Below, in pieces: positions 27,605-37,240 of a DNA stretch of 64,000 nucleotides. A model generated the notes under the pieces. The model made no database searches and had not been told where the DNA came from. It saw nothing but the letters and a program-made list of their open reading frames with translations. The DNA is from Gammaproteobacteria bacterium. GTDB taxonomy: Bacteria > Pseudomonadota > Gammaproteobacteria > DSM-16500. Every line of letters starts with the position of its first letter. The stretch's first letter is position 1. The DNA is taken from assembly GCA_013286495.1 (NCBI GenBank), contig JABDFQ010000006.1:21995-85994 (forward strand). Reading direction: 5' to 3'. A program made the position numbers and the translations under genes.

Positions 27605-29302
27605 TTATTTGAATGTCCTGTTTAATTCCGCAAGGCTGGTTTCACCTTTTATAATCTTGTCTAATCCTGAGGTGCGCAAATCAATAATATTTTCTTTTTT
27701 AGCCTGCTCTTCCAGCTCCATGGAACTGGCATTACGGATAATCAGAAAGCGCATTTCATCACTGATAGGCATCACTTCAAAAATACCAGTTCGTCCTTTG
27801 TAACCATGCATACAGCGATCGCAGGAACCTGCCTTGTATAATTGAAACGTACCAATTTGACTTTCACTGAATCCTTCTTTCAGCAAAATATCACGTGGCA
27901 ATTCCTCTTTTTGTTTGCAATGCGAACACAGCACACGCAACAAACGTTGCGCCATTACCAGTAATAATGAACTGGCAATATTATAGGGTTCTATACCCAT
28001 GTACATGAGTCGCGAAATCGTATCCACACAACTGTTGGTATGTAATGTAGATAAAACCAGATGTCCGGTTTGTGCAGCTTGCACACTGATCTGACCCGTT
28101 TCAAGATCACGAACTTCACCTACCATGATAATGTCAGGATCCTGACGCAGGAAAGAACGCAGTGCTGCGGCAAAATTCAATCCGACTTTTGGATTTACAT
28201 GTACCTGATTAATACCATGCAATGGAATTTCGACCGGATCTTCAACCGTCATGATATTGTCATCCGGCGAATTAAGATAATTTAATGCTGAATAAAGTGT
28301 CACAGTTTTTCCGGCACCAGTAGGTCCAGTCACCAGAATAATTCCCTGTGTACTGGATAATGCATGTAACAACCCCTCTTTTTGTTTGGTCTCCATGCCG
28401 AGATCATCAAGACTATGAAAAATTTGCGTGGGATCCAGCAATCGCAATACGACTTTTTCACCATACAAAGTCGGACACACACTAACACGAAAATCCATGG
28501 ATTTATGTTTGCTTAGCGCTAATTTGAAGCGTCCATCCTGCGGCAAACGATGTTCAGTAATATCCAGATTGGACATGATCTTGATACGCGCCAGTAAATA
28601 ATTGGCTATCTTGACGGGTGGAGAGGTAACAGGAAATAACACACCATGAATGCGATAACGAATGCGATATTCCTTGTCGTAACGTTCAAAATGAATATCG
28701 GATGCACCTTTTTCGATAGCATCAGTAATAATTTTATTTACGTAATTAACAACCGGTGCACTATCCGCATCATAACTGCTTAAATCATGTTCCTTGTGAA
28801 TATCAGGTACGCCTTCAGCGCCTTTTATTTCCTTGCCACTAATTTCAGAAATCATCATCGTATTCATTAATGAATCGACTACTTGATATAACTTACTTCC
28901 ATCAGCAATGATCAGGCGAACATCAAGTCCGGTTAAAAAACGCACTTCATCAAGATTTTCAAGTGTAGGATCAACGACTGCAAGATATAACACATCATTT
29001 TTTGCAAAGATGGGAAGAGCCTGATGTTTTCTCACAAATGGAATATTCAGGTATTCACTGGATATTTTATCCAGATTAAATGCGGAAATATCACATAATG
29101 GCAAACCAAAATATTCAGAAGTTGCCTTGGCGATTGCTGCTGGCTTAATTAATCTTTGATTGATGAGATATTCATTGTAGGAAATTTTATTTTTCGCGGA
29201 TTGTTTTACCGCATCGAGCGCTGTTTCCTTATCCAGTATTTTTTTTTCGGATAAGTAAAAAGCAAATCCTGTGATGGCACTGTTCGAAGACAATTCTTCC
29301 AT
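27605..29302 (-). CDS. pilB: Type IV pilus extension ATPase PilB
   Basis: The 565-residue hexameric motor powers pilus extension. An N-terminal MshEN domain (about 1-150) is followed by the GspE-type ATPase with Walker A GPTGAGKTVTLYSAL, Asp box DPDIIMVGEVRDLETG, His box TGHLVLSTLHTNS, and the zinc tetracysteine CSHC ... CDRC. All key residues are present and length is typical. It is followed without gap by pilC and preceded by pilA across a hairpin. Confidence 0.92.
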   Translation of the reverse strand: MEELSSNSAITGFAFYLSEKKILDKETALDAVKQSAKNKISYNEYLINQRLIKPAAIAKATSEYFGLPLCDISAFNLDKISSEYLNIPFVRKHQALPIFAKNDVLYLAVVDPTLENLDEVRFLTGLDVRLIIADGSKLYQVVDSLMNTMMISEISGKEIKGAEGVPDIHKEHDLSSYDADSAPVVNYVNKIITDAIEKGASDIHFERYDKEYRIRYRIHGVLFPVTSPPVKIANYLLARIKIMSNLDITEHRLPQDGRFKLALSKHKSMDFRVSVCPTLYGEKVVLRLLDPTQIFHSLDDLGMETKQKEGLLHALSSTQGIILVTGPTGAGKTVTLYSALNYLNSPDDNIMTVEDPVEIPLHGINQVHVNPKVGLNFAAALRSFLRQDPDIIMVGEVRDLETGQISVQAAQTGHLVLSTLHTNSCVDTISRLMYMGIEPYNIASSLLLVMAQRLLRVLCSHCKQKEELPRDILLKEGFSESQIGTFQLYKAGSCDRCMHGYKGRTGIFEVMPISDEMRFLIIRNASSMELEEQAKKENIIDLRTSGLDKIIKGETSLAELNRTFK

Positions 29303-29329
29303 GTCAGCATTCGTCCAGTATCAAATGAG

Positions 29330-29364
29330 AAAGGACATTGCTGATTGATTCAGCAATGTCCTTT
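29330..29364 (-). terminator. Hairpin between pilA and pilB
   Basis: A 15-base perfect stem (29330-29344 with 29350-29364) and a five-base loop lie 10 bases after the pilA stop and about 28 bases before pilB. There is no long T-run beyond the stem's own three T, so it may be a partial terminator or RNA stabiliser that raises pilA over pilBC messages. Confidence 0.6.
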
Positions 29365-29374
29365 TAATCAAGCT

Positions 29375-29800
29375 TTAGCAATAACCGTCTGCAACACAGG
29401 TACCAGAAGTTGCCCAGACTAAAACATTATTGGTAGGTGTTGGCGTCAGGATATAAGTATCTGCTGGCGCTTTATTTTGTCCGGTTGCCGTGATCACACC
29501 AGCAGTCGTCGTTGCAACGGATGCAACATTACCAGCAGCACCAGCTGCAGCTGGTACACCATTGGAACCATTTGCACAACCTGATACTGAAGAGCCACCA
29601 CCCTGAGCCTGATAACAAGCTTCAACAGCCAATTTATAAGGGCCTGTTGCCTGTACGACTTCAGAGAAATAAGCTTTTTTGGTGTAATTTAGATAAGTTG
29701 GCACTGCAATAATAGCCAAAATACCAATAATTGCGATAACAATTAACAATTCGATGATGGTAAAGCCGCTGTATCTACGTACGAAATGATTAATCCCCAT
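29375..29800 (-). CDS. pilA: Major type IV pilin PilA
   Basis: The 141-residue prepilin has the leader MGINHFVRRYSG and the canonical helix FTIIELLIVIAIIGILAIIAVP with Glu5. The globular part contains YKLAVEACYQ and a C-terminal disulphide pair (SGTCVADGYC), as in group IVa pilins. The start at 29800 is supported by GGGAG eight bases away; the longer frame from 29860 would give an impossible leader. About 70 bases separate it from pilT, so it probably has its own promoter, and a hairpin follows. Confidence 0.9.
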   Translation of the reverse strand: MGINHFVRRYSGFTIIELLIVIAIIGILAIIAVPTYLNYTKKAYFSEVVQATGPYKLAVEACYQAQGGGSSVSGCANGSNGVPAAAGAAGNVASVATTTAGVITATGQNKAPADTYILTPTPTNNVLVWATSGTCVADGYC

Positions 29801-29874
29801 TTTTTTGCTCCCTTTGAAAAAAATTCCCTGAATATCTCTACTACAATAAACGATCCGCAAACTGAAATCGAGTG

Positions 29875-30951
29875 TTATCGTATTGTACTTTCGAACATTT
29901 CCCGCTGAAATCCACTTTCATGCGCGGATTCGCGAGTCGTAATATTTTTTGCAACCAGATCACTCAATGACTGCTCCATGGTACACATGCCCATTTTCGC
30001 ACTGGTTTGCATCACCGAGTACATTTGGGCTGTTTTATCTTCGCGTATCAGATTGCGAATAGCGGGTGTTCCCAGCATAATTTCATAAGCTGCCACTCTG
30101 CCACCTTCAATTTTATTCAGCAGCGCCTGTGTAATCACTGCCTGTAACGATTCTGAAATAAGATTACGAATAACATTTTTTTCATCCGCGGGAAAAGCAT
30201 CAATAACACGCGATATCGCTCGTGGTGCTGAGCTGGTATGCAGAGTACCCAACACCAGATGACCCGTTTCAGCAGCAGTTAATGCAAGACGAATGGTTTC
30301 CAGATCGCGCATTTCACCGACGAGAATCACATCCGGATCTTCGCGCAAGGCGGAACGCAAGGCAGCAGAAAACGAAGATGAATCGCGAAAAATTTGACGT
30401 TGATGTACCAGACTTTTTTTGCTGTGATGAATAAATTCAATCGGATCTTCGACAGTAATAATATGCGACTGCTGATTCGTATTGATATAGTCAATCATGC
30501 CAGCCAGTGTTGTACTTTTGCCGCAACCAGTAGGACCTGTCACCAGAATCAATCCCGAAGATAAATCCAGTATCTCCTTGACAATAGGTGGTGTACCCAA
30601 TGCCTCAAGATTTGGTATATCCATGGGAACTACGCGAAATACGCCAGAAATACCATTTTGCTGATGAAAAATATTCGCACGAAAGCCACCCACATCAGGT
30701 AATAAAATGGAAAAATCCAATTCAAGATGAGTATCAAAAACATTTTGCTGTACTTTATCGAGCGCGCTGCAAATCAATTGCTGCGTGGCATTGGCATCAT
30801 AAACAGGAAATTCCGTCATTCGTGTTAATTGACCATTAATACGCATGACTGGTGGCTGTCCTGGTGAAATATGCAAATCAGATGCTTTATGAGTGACACT
30901 GGAACGCAATAATTGTAGTAAATCCTGCTTATGTTTTTCCTGGTCTTCCAT
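29875..30951 (-). CDS. pilT: Type IV pilus retraction ATPase PilT
   Basis: The 358-residue motor drives pilus retraction and twitching. Motifs: SDLHISPGQPPVMRINGQL at the N-terminus, Walker A GPTGCGKSTTLAGMI, EDPIEFIH, Walker B region EDPDVILVGEMRDLETI, and AAETGHLVLGTLHTSSA. No zinc Cys motif is present, in keeping with PilT/PilU rather than PilB. It might be PilU, but it is the only copy here. The gene follows the pilF-like gene by nine bases. Confidence 0.9.
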   Translation of the reverse strand: MEDQEKHKQDLLQLLRSSVTHKASDLHISPGQPPVMRINGQLTRMTEFPVYDANATQQLICSALDKVQQNVFDTHLELDFSILLPDVGGFRANIFHQQNGISGVFRVVPMDIPNLEALGTPPIVKEILDLSSGLILVTGPTGCGKSTTLAGMIDYINTNQQSHIITVEDPIEFIHHSKKSLVHQRQIFRDSSSFSAALRSALREDPDVILVGEMRDLETIRLALTAAETGHLVLGTLHTSSAPRAISRVIDAFPADEKNVIRNLISESLQAVITQALLNKIEGGRVAAYEIMLGTPAIRNLIREDKTAQMYSVMQTSAKMGMCTMEQSLSDLVAKNITTRESAHESGFQREMFESTIR

Positions 30952-30960
30952 ATGTTCTCC

Positions 30961-31626
30961 TCAAGCACTCAACTTGGTATCGAGTTTCTTTTCCAGTATA
31001 AAAGTTTCGACAGAAGGCGAAGCGACTTTCAGATATTCAGTCAATTGCTGTTTTGCCTTTGTGTAATCTCCCTGCTTGAAATTCAATTCAGCGAGCTCAA
31101 TCATGGCTTTCGGTCGACCTGGATCTTCTTCCAGTGAACGCTGGAAATAAGCCATGGCGTTCTTGCTATCCGGTATTTTCAGTGAACATACTCCTGCATT
31201 TTCAAACGCAGCCGCTTGTTCCAGATAATGTGCATCCTGGGTTGCCCTGACAAAATGTGCAACTGCATCACGATATTCGCCTGTACGACACAGAAAAGTA
31301 CCATAATTATTTAATGCCTCGCCTTTTCCAGGAGAAATGGCAATAGCTTTTTTATAATAATTCCTGGCTTGTTCCTTATTTCCCGTTGTTTCCAGAAAAT
31401 AAGCCATGGAATACCATGTTTCAGGAATATCGGGTGCTTGCTCCAGTGCCAGTAAAAATTTCTGTTTGGCACGATGAATATCCTGTCTTTCCAGATAGGC
31501 AATTCCCAGACGATCATTGATTTTTGCTGCTGCTATTTTTTTTTCAGTTTGTGATGCTGTATTAGGTGAAGTCTGACAAGCACTTAACAAACAACATAAA
31601 GTGATAGATAAAATTTTTTTCATCAT
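30961..31626 (-). CDS. pilF: Pilus biogenesis TPR lipoprotein (PilF/PilW type)
   Basis: The 221-residue protein has a lipoprotein signal (MMKKILSITLCCLLSACQTS) and six TPR units, for example LGIAYLERQDIHRAKQKFLLAL, WYSMAYFLETTGNKEQARNY and LNNYGTFLCRTGEYRDAVAH. PilF/PilW pilotins are outer-membrane lipoproteins that help the PilQ secretin assemble. The position just after pilQ, with three bases between stop and start, supports this. Confidence 0.88.
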   Translation of the reverse strand: MMKKILSITLCCLLSACQTSPNTASQTEKKIAAAKINDRLGIAYLERQDIHRAKQKFLLALEQAPDIPETWYSMAYFLETTGNKEQARNYYKKAIAISPGKGEALNNYGTFLCRTGEYRDAVAHFVRATQDAHYLEQAAAFENAGVCSLKIPDSKNAMAYFQRSLEEDPGRPKAMIELAELNFKQGDYTKAKQQLTEYLKVASPSVETFILEKKLDTKLSA

Positions 31627-31629
31627 TTT

Positions 31630-33300
31630 TTAACCTTGGCCTCTGTATTCACCAGTGTGAGTTTCAGCGGCCATTCTTGGTTGTTGTTTAATAATTCGGG
31701 GAGTCAAAAAGATCAATAATTCTGTTTTTTCATTTTTGATTCCCCTGTGTCTGAATAACGGTCCAATCAAAGGTAATGAGCCAAAGAATGGAACGCGATC
31801 ATAAGTATTCTGTTTTGATAATTTATAAATGCCACCAATGACAACCGTTTCATTATCATTTAATACAACATACGATTGAACTTCCTGAGTGTTGATCGTT
31901 GGAGGACCATACACAGCAGGCGTATTGATGCTAACACTATTCGCTGTTGAACCACTGCTGGTTGAAGCAGAAGTAGAAGAAGTAGAGGAACCTTGCGCCA
32001 CCAGTAATTGTTCTCCACGTGAATCCTGTGTCGCCTTTAATCTGAGAATAATTTTATCATCCGGTGTAATTTGCGGAATGATTTCAAGACTTAATACTGC
32101 TTTTTTAAATTCTGTTGCTGTCGCACCGCTGGAGGTTGAATTCTGATAAGGAATTTCTTCACCTGTCTGTATCATGGCTTTTTGCTGATTGGCAGTCACC
32201 ACACGCGGTTTGGAAATAATTTCGATATGACCATCTTCTTCCAGTGCAGAAAGCTCGAGATCAAGCAATACGGGTCCTAATCTCGCCAGCGCAAGACCAA
32301 TGCTGGCAGGCACAGTTTGAGTAGAAAGAATGCTGGCAGGAACATTGAAATTCAATCGTTCATCAACTGGTGAAATAGAAGAAACACTAACACCATTTGC
32401 CAATTGACTGGCACCCACTAATGTACCTGACAAACTGCGGGTATTGCTTAAACCAAATCTCACGCCTAATTGCGCTTCATAAGTCGTATCAAAATTCACG
32501 ATGCGCGCTTCAATGGAAACTTGTCTCGCTGGTACATCCATCTTGAGAATAAACTTTTTAATCTCAGCCACATTGCGTCTGACATCACGCACGATGATAC
32601 TATTGTCAGGAACATTGATTGTCACATTTCCACGTGTTGTCAATAATGATCCTTCTGATGATTTCAGCACTTTGGCAATAACTTCAGCATCAGAATAATT
32701 AAGACTGATATAAGCGGTTGCAAGCGGCGCCATATTCGCTGCATTTTCTTCTGCTTCATATTCTTTTGCCTGCTTTTGCGCAATATCTTCGAGCGTACTG
32801 ATAAAAAGCGCTGTACCGATTTGTCGTGAAGCCAGTCCATTGGAATGCAGAATAATATCTAGCGCCTGATGCCAGGTAACATTTTTTAAATTCAGCGTCG
32901 TATCACCTTTGACATTATCGCTGATAATAAAATTCAATCCTGAATTTTTGGCTATTAATTGCAGCAGGGATTTAATGGCAATATTCTGAAAATAAAAACT
33001 GATCAGGCCACTTGTCTGACGTGTATCGCAAACAACAGGAGAAAGTGTTTCAACTTTCAGGGCAGTGGTTGCAGGTGGCATTTCTGGCGGAACAGCTTTG
33101 TCTGCAGTAAGCGCATTCGGTGCTAATGCAACTGGCCCACGTACGACAGGATCAGTTGCACCGGTTTTCTGCGGAGGCAACGGAAGTTTGATGACATCTT
33201 CAGGAGGCGGTGGCGTGACATTTGCAGATTGCGCATGCACAAGACTGGTGATCATGCTGGCGATGAGCAAAATAATTAATGTTTTAATCCGTTCCATCAT
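31630..33300 (-). CDS. pilQ: Type IV pilus secretin PilQ
   Basis: The 556-residue outer-membrane secretin forms the pilus exit pore. It has a signal peptide (LIILLIASMITSLVHA), a Pro-rich linker, an STN-type domain (ISFYFQNIAIKSLLQLIAKN), one secretin N1 domain (TAYISLNYSDAEVIAKVLK) and the C-terminal secretin domain with VIGGIYKLSKQNTYDRVPFF and PLIGPLFRHRG. It is shorter than most PilQ proteins because no AMIN domains are visible between the signal peptide and STN. It overlaps the end of pilP by four bases. Confidence 0.9.
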   Translation of the reverse strand: MMERIKTLIILLIASMITSLVHAQSANVTPPPPEDVIKLPLPPQKTGATDPVVRGPVALAPNALTADKAVPPEMPPATTALKVETLSPVVCDTRQTSGLISFYFQNIAIKSLLQLIAKNSGLNFIISDNVKGDTTLNLKNVTWHQALDIILHSNGLASRQIGTALFISTLEDIAQKQAKEYEAEENAANMAPLATAYISLNYSDAEVIAKVLKSSEGSLLTTRGNVTINVPDNSIIVRDVRRNVAEIKKFILKMDVPARQVSIEARIVNFDTTYEAQLGVRFGLSNTRSLSGTLVGASQLANGVSVSSISPVDERLNFNVPASILSTQTVPASIGLALARLGPVLLDLELSALEEDGHIEIISKPRVVTANQQKAMIQTGEEIPYQNSTSSGATATEFKKAVLSLEIIPQITPDDKIILRLKATQDSRGEQLLVAQGSSTSSTSASTSSGSTANSVSINTPAVYGPPTINTQEVQSYVVLNDNETVVIGGIYKLSKQNTYDRVPFFGSLPLIGPLFRHRGIKNEKTELLIFLTPRIIKQQPRMAAETHTGEYRGQG

Positions 33301-33776
33301 TCAGGTGAATCCTTCAACTTCAGCTCAACCTTCTTTTCAACAGACTGACTACCAGCCATTGTCTTTTCTATCACTTCTATGTGGTCCGTATCAACCTTGA
33401 CGATCTTACCATAGTCTTCTCCAATGACATCGCCTTCATTGACGAGATACAACATGCCATCTGGTGTCATCACATAACCGGATATTTTGTTGTTCTGTTT
33501 TAAGATCCCAACGAATTGCAGATTCTTCAGTGGATAAGACTGTAACGGATTTGTAGTAATTTTTGCTGTCTGACTTTTTCCCAGATAACCATGTGGATTA
33601 TAGACAACTGGCTTTGGCAATGCCCAATGCTGCGGCTTGCTGATGACTTCCTTTTGTTCCGCTGTAATTTTTAACTGATTAATATAACCCTGTAATTCAC
33701 GTTCACGTTCGTCTGTTCCGCATGCTGTCAGCAACAGACATAAAAATATAATTTGTAATAACGATATATTTTTCAT
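33297..33776 (-). CDS. pilP: Pilus alignment lipoprotein PilP
   Basis: The 159-residue lipoprotein (lipobox LLTAC) has the PilP C-terminal beta domain: YPLKNLQFVGILKQNNKISG, LVNEGDVIGEDYGKIVKVD. It connects the PilN-PilO inner-membrane complex to the PilQ secretin. It overlaps pilO by four bases upstream and pilQ by four bases downstream, so the three are translationally coupled. Confidence 0.88.
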   Translation of the reverse strand: MKNISLLQIIFLCLLLTACGTDERERELQGYINQLKITAEQKEVISKPQHWALPKPVVYNPHGYLGKSQTAKITTNPLQSYPLKNLQFVGILKQNNKISGYVMTPDGMLYLVNEGDVIGEDYGKIVKVDTDHIEVIEKTMAGSQSVEKKVELKLKDSPE

Positions 33777-34366
33777 TTTCGATATATCTCTATATCCAGC
33801 TTTGCTGTTAGCGGTTCATCTGAACTCAGCGAAGATTGTGTATCCACCTGGGAAGTAGATGTCACTGTTCTCGATATGGTAAATGTGCCGATACTTACCA
33901 TTTTTGAATCATTTACCAACTGACTCACAAAATTGCCGATTTGATCATAACTACCTGTCATATCCATATGTACAGGTGTTTTATAATAAATACCATCTTT
34001 CACTTCTGTTGATGGACTAAAGGAAACAATTTTCAGATTATTCGATTGCCCCAGTTTTAAAATATCATTGAGTGCTGTGGGTAATTCATTTTTTGTCAGG
34101 AAATTACTTTGCCATTGTTGTAACAAACCTGTAATAACTGGTAATTGTGCAATATTACCTTTGATCGTGACTTGTCTATCCATCATCAAATGCAATTGTT
34201 CCTTGAGGTTTTCTTCCTTTTTGACACTCTCTTCAATGTCATCCTGATAAGGTTTGATATCAACCACATAACCGAGAATGAGAATCGCCACACAAATAAC
34301 AGCAATCAAAATTGCTTTAGCTCCAGTTGGCCATTGATACATTTTTTTTACATCATAATTTTTCAT
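33773..34366 (-). CDS. pilO: Pilus alignment protein PilO
   Basis: The 197-residue protein has one N-terminal membrane helix (AILIAVICVAILILGYVV), a periplasmic coiled coil (IEESVKKEENLKEQLHLM) and a ferredoxin-like end with NLKIVSFSPSTEVKDG and YYKTPVHMDMTGSYDQIGNF. It dimerises with PilN in the alignment complex. Order, size and overlap with pilP are standard. Confidence 0.88.
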   Translation of the reverse strand: MKNYDVKKMYQWPTGAKAILIAVICVAILILGYVVDIKPYQDDIEESVKKEENLKEQLHLMMDRQVTIKGNIAQLPVITGLLQQWQSNFLTKNELPTALNDILKLGQSNNLKIVSFSPSTEVKDGIYYKTPVHMDMTGSYDQIGNFVSQLVNDSKMVSIGTFTISRTVTSTSQVDTQSSLSSDEPLTAKLDIEIYRK

Positions 34367-34372
34367 CTTGCA

Positions 34373-34909
34373 CTATCCTGTTTGAGCAAAACGGATATTG
34401 AAATTTCTTGAATTACTGTCAGCACTATTGCCCACATTCGTGGATAACAAAACGGGTTGATCAAAGTATTGTGATTTCTGAATATCCTTCATCAGTTGTT
34501 CAATATCTTCTTCTGATTTGGCAAGACCGGATAAATCAATTGTATTACCGTTGCGTCTGATCTCATCAATGGAAACATTATCAGATACCAGTGACACCAG
34601 ATCATTCAGCAATCTCACAGCACGATAATTATTGTCATAAAGCTGAATAACAAATTTAAGCTGTTTCTCAACATCAATTGCTTCTGTTGCCTTGCTGCCA
34701 ATCTGATTCAGCACACCTTGTTCTGCGGTGATGGCATCCGATAACATCGTATTTAATTTATTCTGGTTATTGGCAATGCCACGATAATGCAAATGAATAA
34801 CAGCCAATATCAATAATGAAAGCGCAATATATAAACCCATCATGGAAAGCAGTTGCTTTTTTTTGGTTTGCCGAAGTTCTTCTCTCCATGGCAATAAATT
34901 GATTTGCAT
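34373..34909 (-). CDS. pilN: Pilus alignment protein PilN
   Basis: The 178-residue protein begins with the PilN signature INLLPWREELRQTKKKQ, which is the cytoplasmic segment that docks into PilM, then one membrane helix (LYIALSLLILAVIHLHY), coiled coil and a periplasmic ferredoxin-like domain ending in FNIRFAQ. It sits directly after pilM and six bases before pilO. Confidence 0.9.
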   Translation of the reverse strand: MQINLLPWREELRQTKKKQLLSMMGLYIALSLLILAVIHLHYRGIANNQNKLNTMLSDAITAEQGVLNQIGSKATEAIDVEKQLKFVIQLYDNNYRAVRLLNDLVSLVSDNVSIDEIRRNGNTIDLSGLAKSEEDIEQLMKDIQKSQYFDQPVLLSTNVGNSADSNSRNFNIRFAQTG

Positions 34910-36028
34910 TTATGCTCCTAATCTTGTCAATGCCAATCCACAACACAGCATTAATGCTGGCGCATAATGTTCAATACTGGCTTTATCAATATTTGCCGCA
35001 AGTTTCATGTCAACAAATGGATTAGCCAATACCACCTCTTTACAGACTTCCTTACTAATATAATCACTCAAACCAGGAACCGTCGCAGCGACATCGCCAC
35101 CAAGAATAATTATGTCTACACGTACATTCGGACGACTGGAATAAAAAAATTGCAACGCATGTTTAAGATGTAAACCCAGAATTTGTTTAAATACTTCGGT
35201 ATTATCCGCATTATCTTCGTTGCCATGTTCACGCCTTAATTTCAGTAATGCATGTCCATCATACGTTAATTCATTGGCATAAATTAATTTGTCATCCTGC
35301 ATACCCAATAATGTCAGCATGCCAAAATTCACACTCAGAAATGCAAATGTTTTTCCCTGTACCAGATATTTTGATGTGGTGGATAACGCACGTTCATAAG
35401 CATAATAATTCACATCGACAATACGGGGTGATAAATCTGCTGCATGCAAAATTTCAAGATAAGGTTCAAGTTGTTCCTTGCGACACGCGACGATCATCAC
35501 ATCCTGTTTGGCAGCATCATTGGGAGTTGCTCCGGTGACAACAAAATCCAGATAAATTTCACCAATCAAATTGGGAAATAAACGATTCGCTTCCATCCAC
35601 ACGCGCGATTCAATTTCATCCATATTCAAACGATGATCGACAGAAATATTTTTAACAATCGTAGAAGAACGCGGAATTCCCAATACAACATCACTTGCCT
35701 GCATGTCCAGCTTGCCCATCATTTCCTTGAGACATTGTGCAATCACTTCCTTTTTCTTGATTTCAAGATCGGTCATCGCACCTGCAGGAAGTTCGTGAAT
35801 GGAAAAATATTCCACATTTATTGTTTGGTGATTGCGTTTAAGCTTGAGTAATTTCAGATATTGCGGACTGATAACGATGCCAATCAATTCGCGTCGTGCC
35901 TTGCGCTTTTTGAATGTCAGCAGGAATTCCCTGACTTGCTGTATTCCTGATTGCCACCAATTTGCAGTGTGGTCTGTTTTACCTGATAACAAGGATCCAT
36001 CCCCTACCCGAAAAACAGAAATCATCAT
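34910..36028 (-). CDS. pilM: Actin-like pilus protein PilM
   Basis: The 372-residue cytoplasmic ATP-binding protein links PilN to the motor side of the machine. The core shows ELIGIVISPQYLKLLKL, SDVVLGIPRSSTIVKNI, and IIILGGDVAATVPGLSDYI, like the FtsA/MreB fold. The N-terminus is about 35 residues longer than usual PilM before the first strand. AAGG six bases upstream of the ATG supports this start. It begins the pilus operon, and only 61 bases separate it from the divergent minor pilin gene. Confidence 0.88.
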   Translation of the reverse strand: MMISVFRVGDGSLLSGKTDHTANWWQSGIQQVREFLLTFKKRKARRELIGIVISPQYLKLLKLKRNHQTINVEYFSIHELPAGAMTDLEIKKKEVIAQCLKEMMGKLDMQASDVVLGIPRSSTIVKNISVDHRLNMDEIESRVWMEANRLFPNLIGEIYLDFVVTGATPNDAAKQDVMIVACRKEQLEPYLEILHAADLSPRIVDVNYYAYERALSTTSKYLVQGKTFAFLSVNFGMLTLLGMQDDKLIYANELTYDGHALLKLRREHGNEDNADNTEVFKQILGLHLKHALQFFYSSRPNVRVDIIILGGDVAATVPGLSDYISKEVCKEVVLANPFVDMKLAANIDKASIEHYAPALMLCCGLALTRLGA

Positions 36029-36089
36029 ACTCTACCTTGGCGGTGCAGACAAAATAATTTATGATGGGGCAAAATCAGGGAGTGATGGT

Positions 36090-36593
36090 TTGAGACGCAA
36101 GCAAAATCAGGGATTTACCATAGTGGAATTAATGGTGGTATTGGTGATTGTCACCATTCTTGCTGTCGTTGCTGTTCCTGCCTTTATTACTTATCTGCAA
36201 ACCAATCGATTAATAGGCGCTTCGCAACAATTATATGATGCCTTGCAAAATGCACGTTCTGAAGCAATCAAGCGTAATGTCACCATGTATGTGACGTTTC
36301 AGACAGGTAGTAACTGGTGTTATGGTCTCAATCCTTCTGCAACATGCAATTGCGCCAGTGGAACGACATGCACACTTGGGAATACTGCTGTAACTTCATC
36401 TCCGCTTACTTTAAGTACCAGTGGTTTGACAAATAATGCCATCACGTTTGAACCGAATCATGGTGCAGCCAATGTTTCAGGCACCGTGACGTTGACTAGC
36501 AGTAATGGTAATGCCATCAGCGTCAAAGTAAGATTGCTGGGAGATTTATTAATATGTTCAGCTAATGTTTCAGGATATTCCGCATGCAGTTAA
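36090..36593 (+). CDS. Minor pilin, FimT/GspH type, with TTG start
   Basis: The 167-residue prepilin has the leader LRRKQNQG followed by FTIVELMVVLVIVTILAVVAVP and the GspH/FimT region LYDALQNARSEAIKRNVTMYV. Its start is inferred as TTG at 36090: GGGAG lies seven bases upstream and no ATG is available in this frame between there and the leader. The longer open frame from 35832 would run through pilM and give no leader peptide. Minor pilins prime pilus assembly; this one starts the plus-strand group. Confidence 0.85.
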   Translation: MRRKQNQGFTIVELMVVLVIVTILAVVAVPAFITYLQTNRLIGASQQLYDALQNARSEAIKRNVTMYVTFQTGSNWCYGLNPSATCNCASGTTCTLGNTAVTSSPLTLSTSGLTNNAITFEPNHGAANVSGTVTLTSSNGNAISVKVRLLGDLLICSANVSGYSACS

Positions 36594-37240
36594 ATTCCAG
36601 AGGATTCACGATTACCGAAGTCATGATCGCACTGGTCGTGAATGTCATTATTTTACTCGGCCTTATTTCTGTTTTCTCAGCCAATACCAGCAACACTGCA
36701 AAGACAACTGATATTGATGAACTCAGTCAGCAAATGGAAGTCGCCATGCAATTGATGGCAAATGATATTCGTCGTGCAGGCTATTGGGGAAATGCAGATA
36801 GTGATCTCAACACGGGTGTAAATAGTAATCCTTATATGGCAACAGGTATGGATATCACCGTACCAAGCAGCAGCTGCATTCTCTTTTCCTATGATTACAG
36901 CAAAAATGGCAGCGTGCCTGCGATCAGTAGCAGTTACGATGATGAACGTTATGGCTATCGACTAAGCGGCCAGACATTGCAGGCACGTCCGCCAGGTGCG
37001 TCATTTTCCTGTACGGCTGCTGCCAGCGCCTGGGAAAATGTGACTGACGCAACTATCGTACAAATCACCGCATTAAGTTTTACCTTAAATTCCACTACTG
37101 TTCCGGTTGGCGCAACATCTAAAACCATGTTAGTGCGAAGTGTAGATATTTCGATGACAGGCACCCTGGTTAGCAATACCAGTGTCACCAAAACACTGAC
37201 TCAGCATGTAAGGATAATGAATGGCAAATATGTGCCGTAA
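36584..37240 (+). CDS. pilW: Minor pilin PilW
   Basis: The 218-residue prepilin begins MQLNSRG, FTITEVMIALVVNVIILLGLI, and has the PilW-typical ELSQQMEVAMQLMANDIRRAGYWGN. It is a minor pilin of the priming complex at the pilus tip. It overlaps the FimT-like gene by 10 bases and pilV by 20. Confidence 0.87.
   Translation: MQLNSRGFTITEVMIALVVNVIILLGLISVFSANTSNTAKTTDIDELSQQMEVAMQLMANDIRRAGYWGNADSDLNTGVNSNPYMATGMDITVPSSSCILFSYDYSKNGSVPAISSSYDDERYGYRLSGQTLQARPPGASFSCTAAASAWENVTDATIVQITALSFTLNSTTVPVGATSKTMLVRSVDISMTGTLVSNTSVTKTLTQHVRIMNGKYVP

Noticed and set aside
35832..36089. Extended N-terminus of the FimT-like minor pilin
   Set aside because: This part is antisense to pilM and would leave the prepilin without a proper leader; the TTG at 36090 with a ribosome binding site explains the gene.
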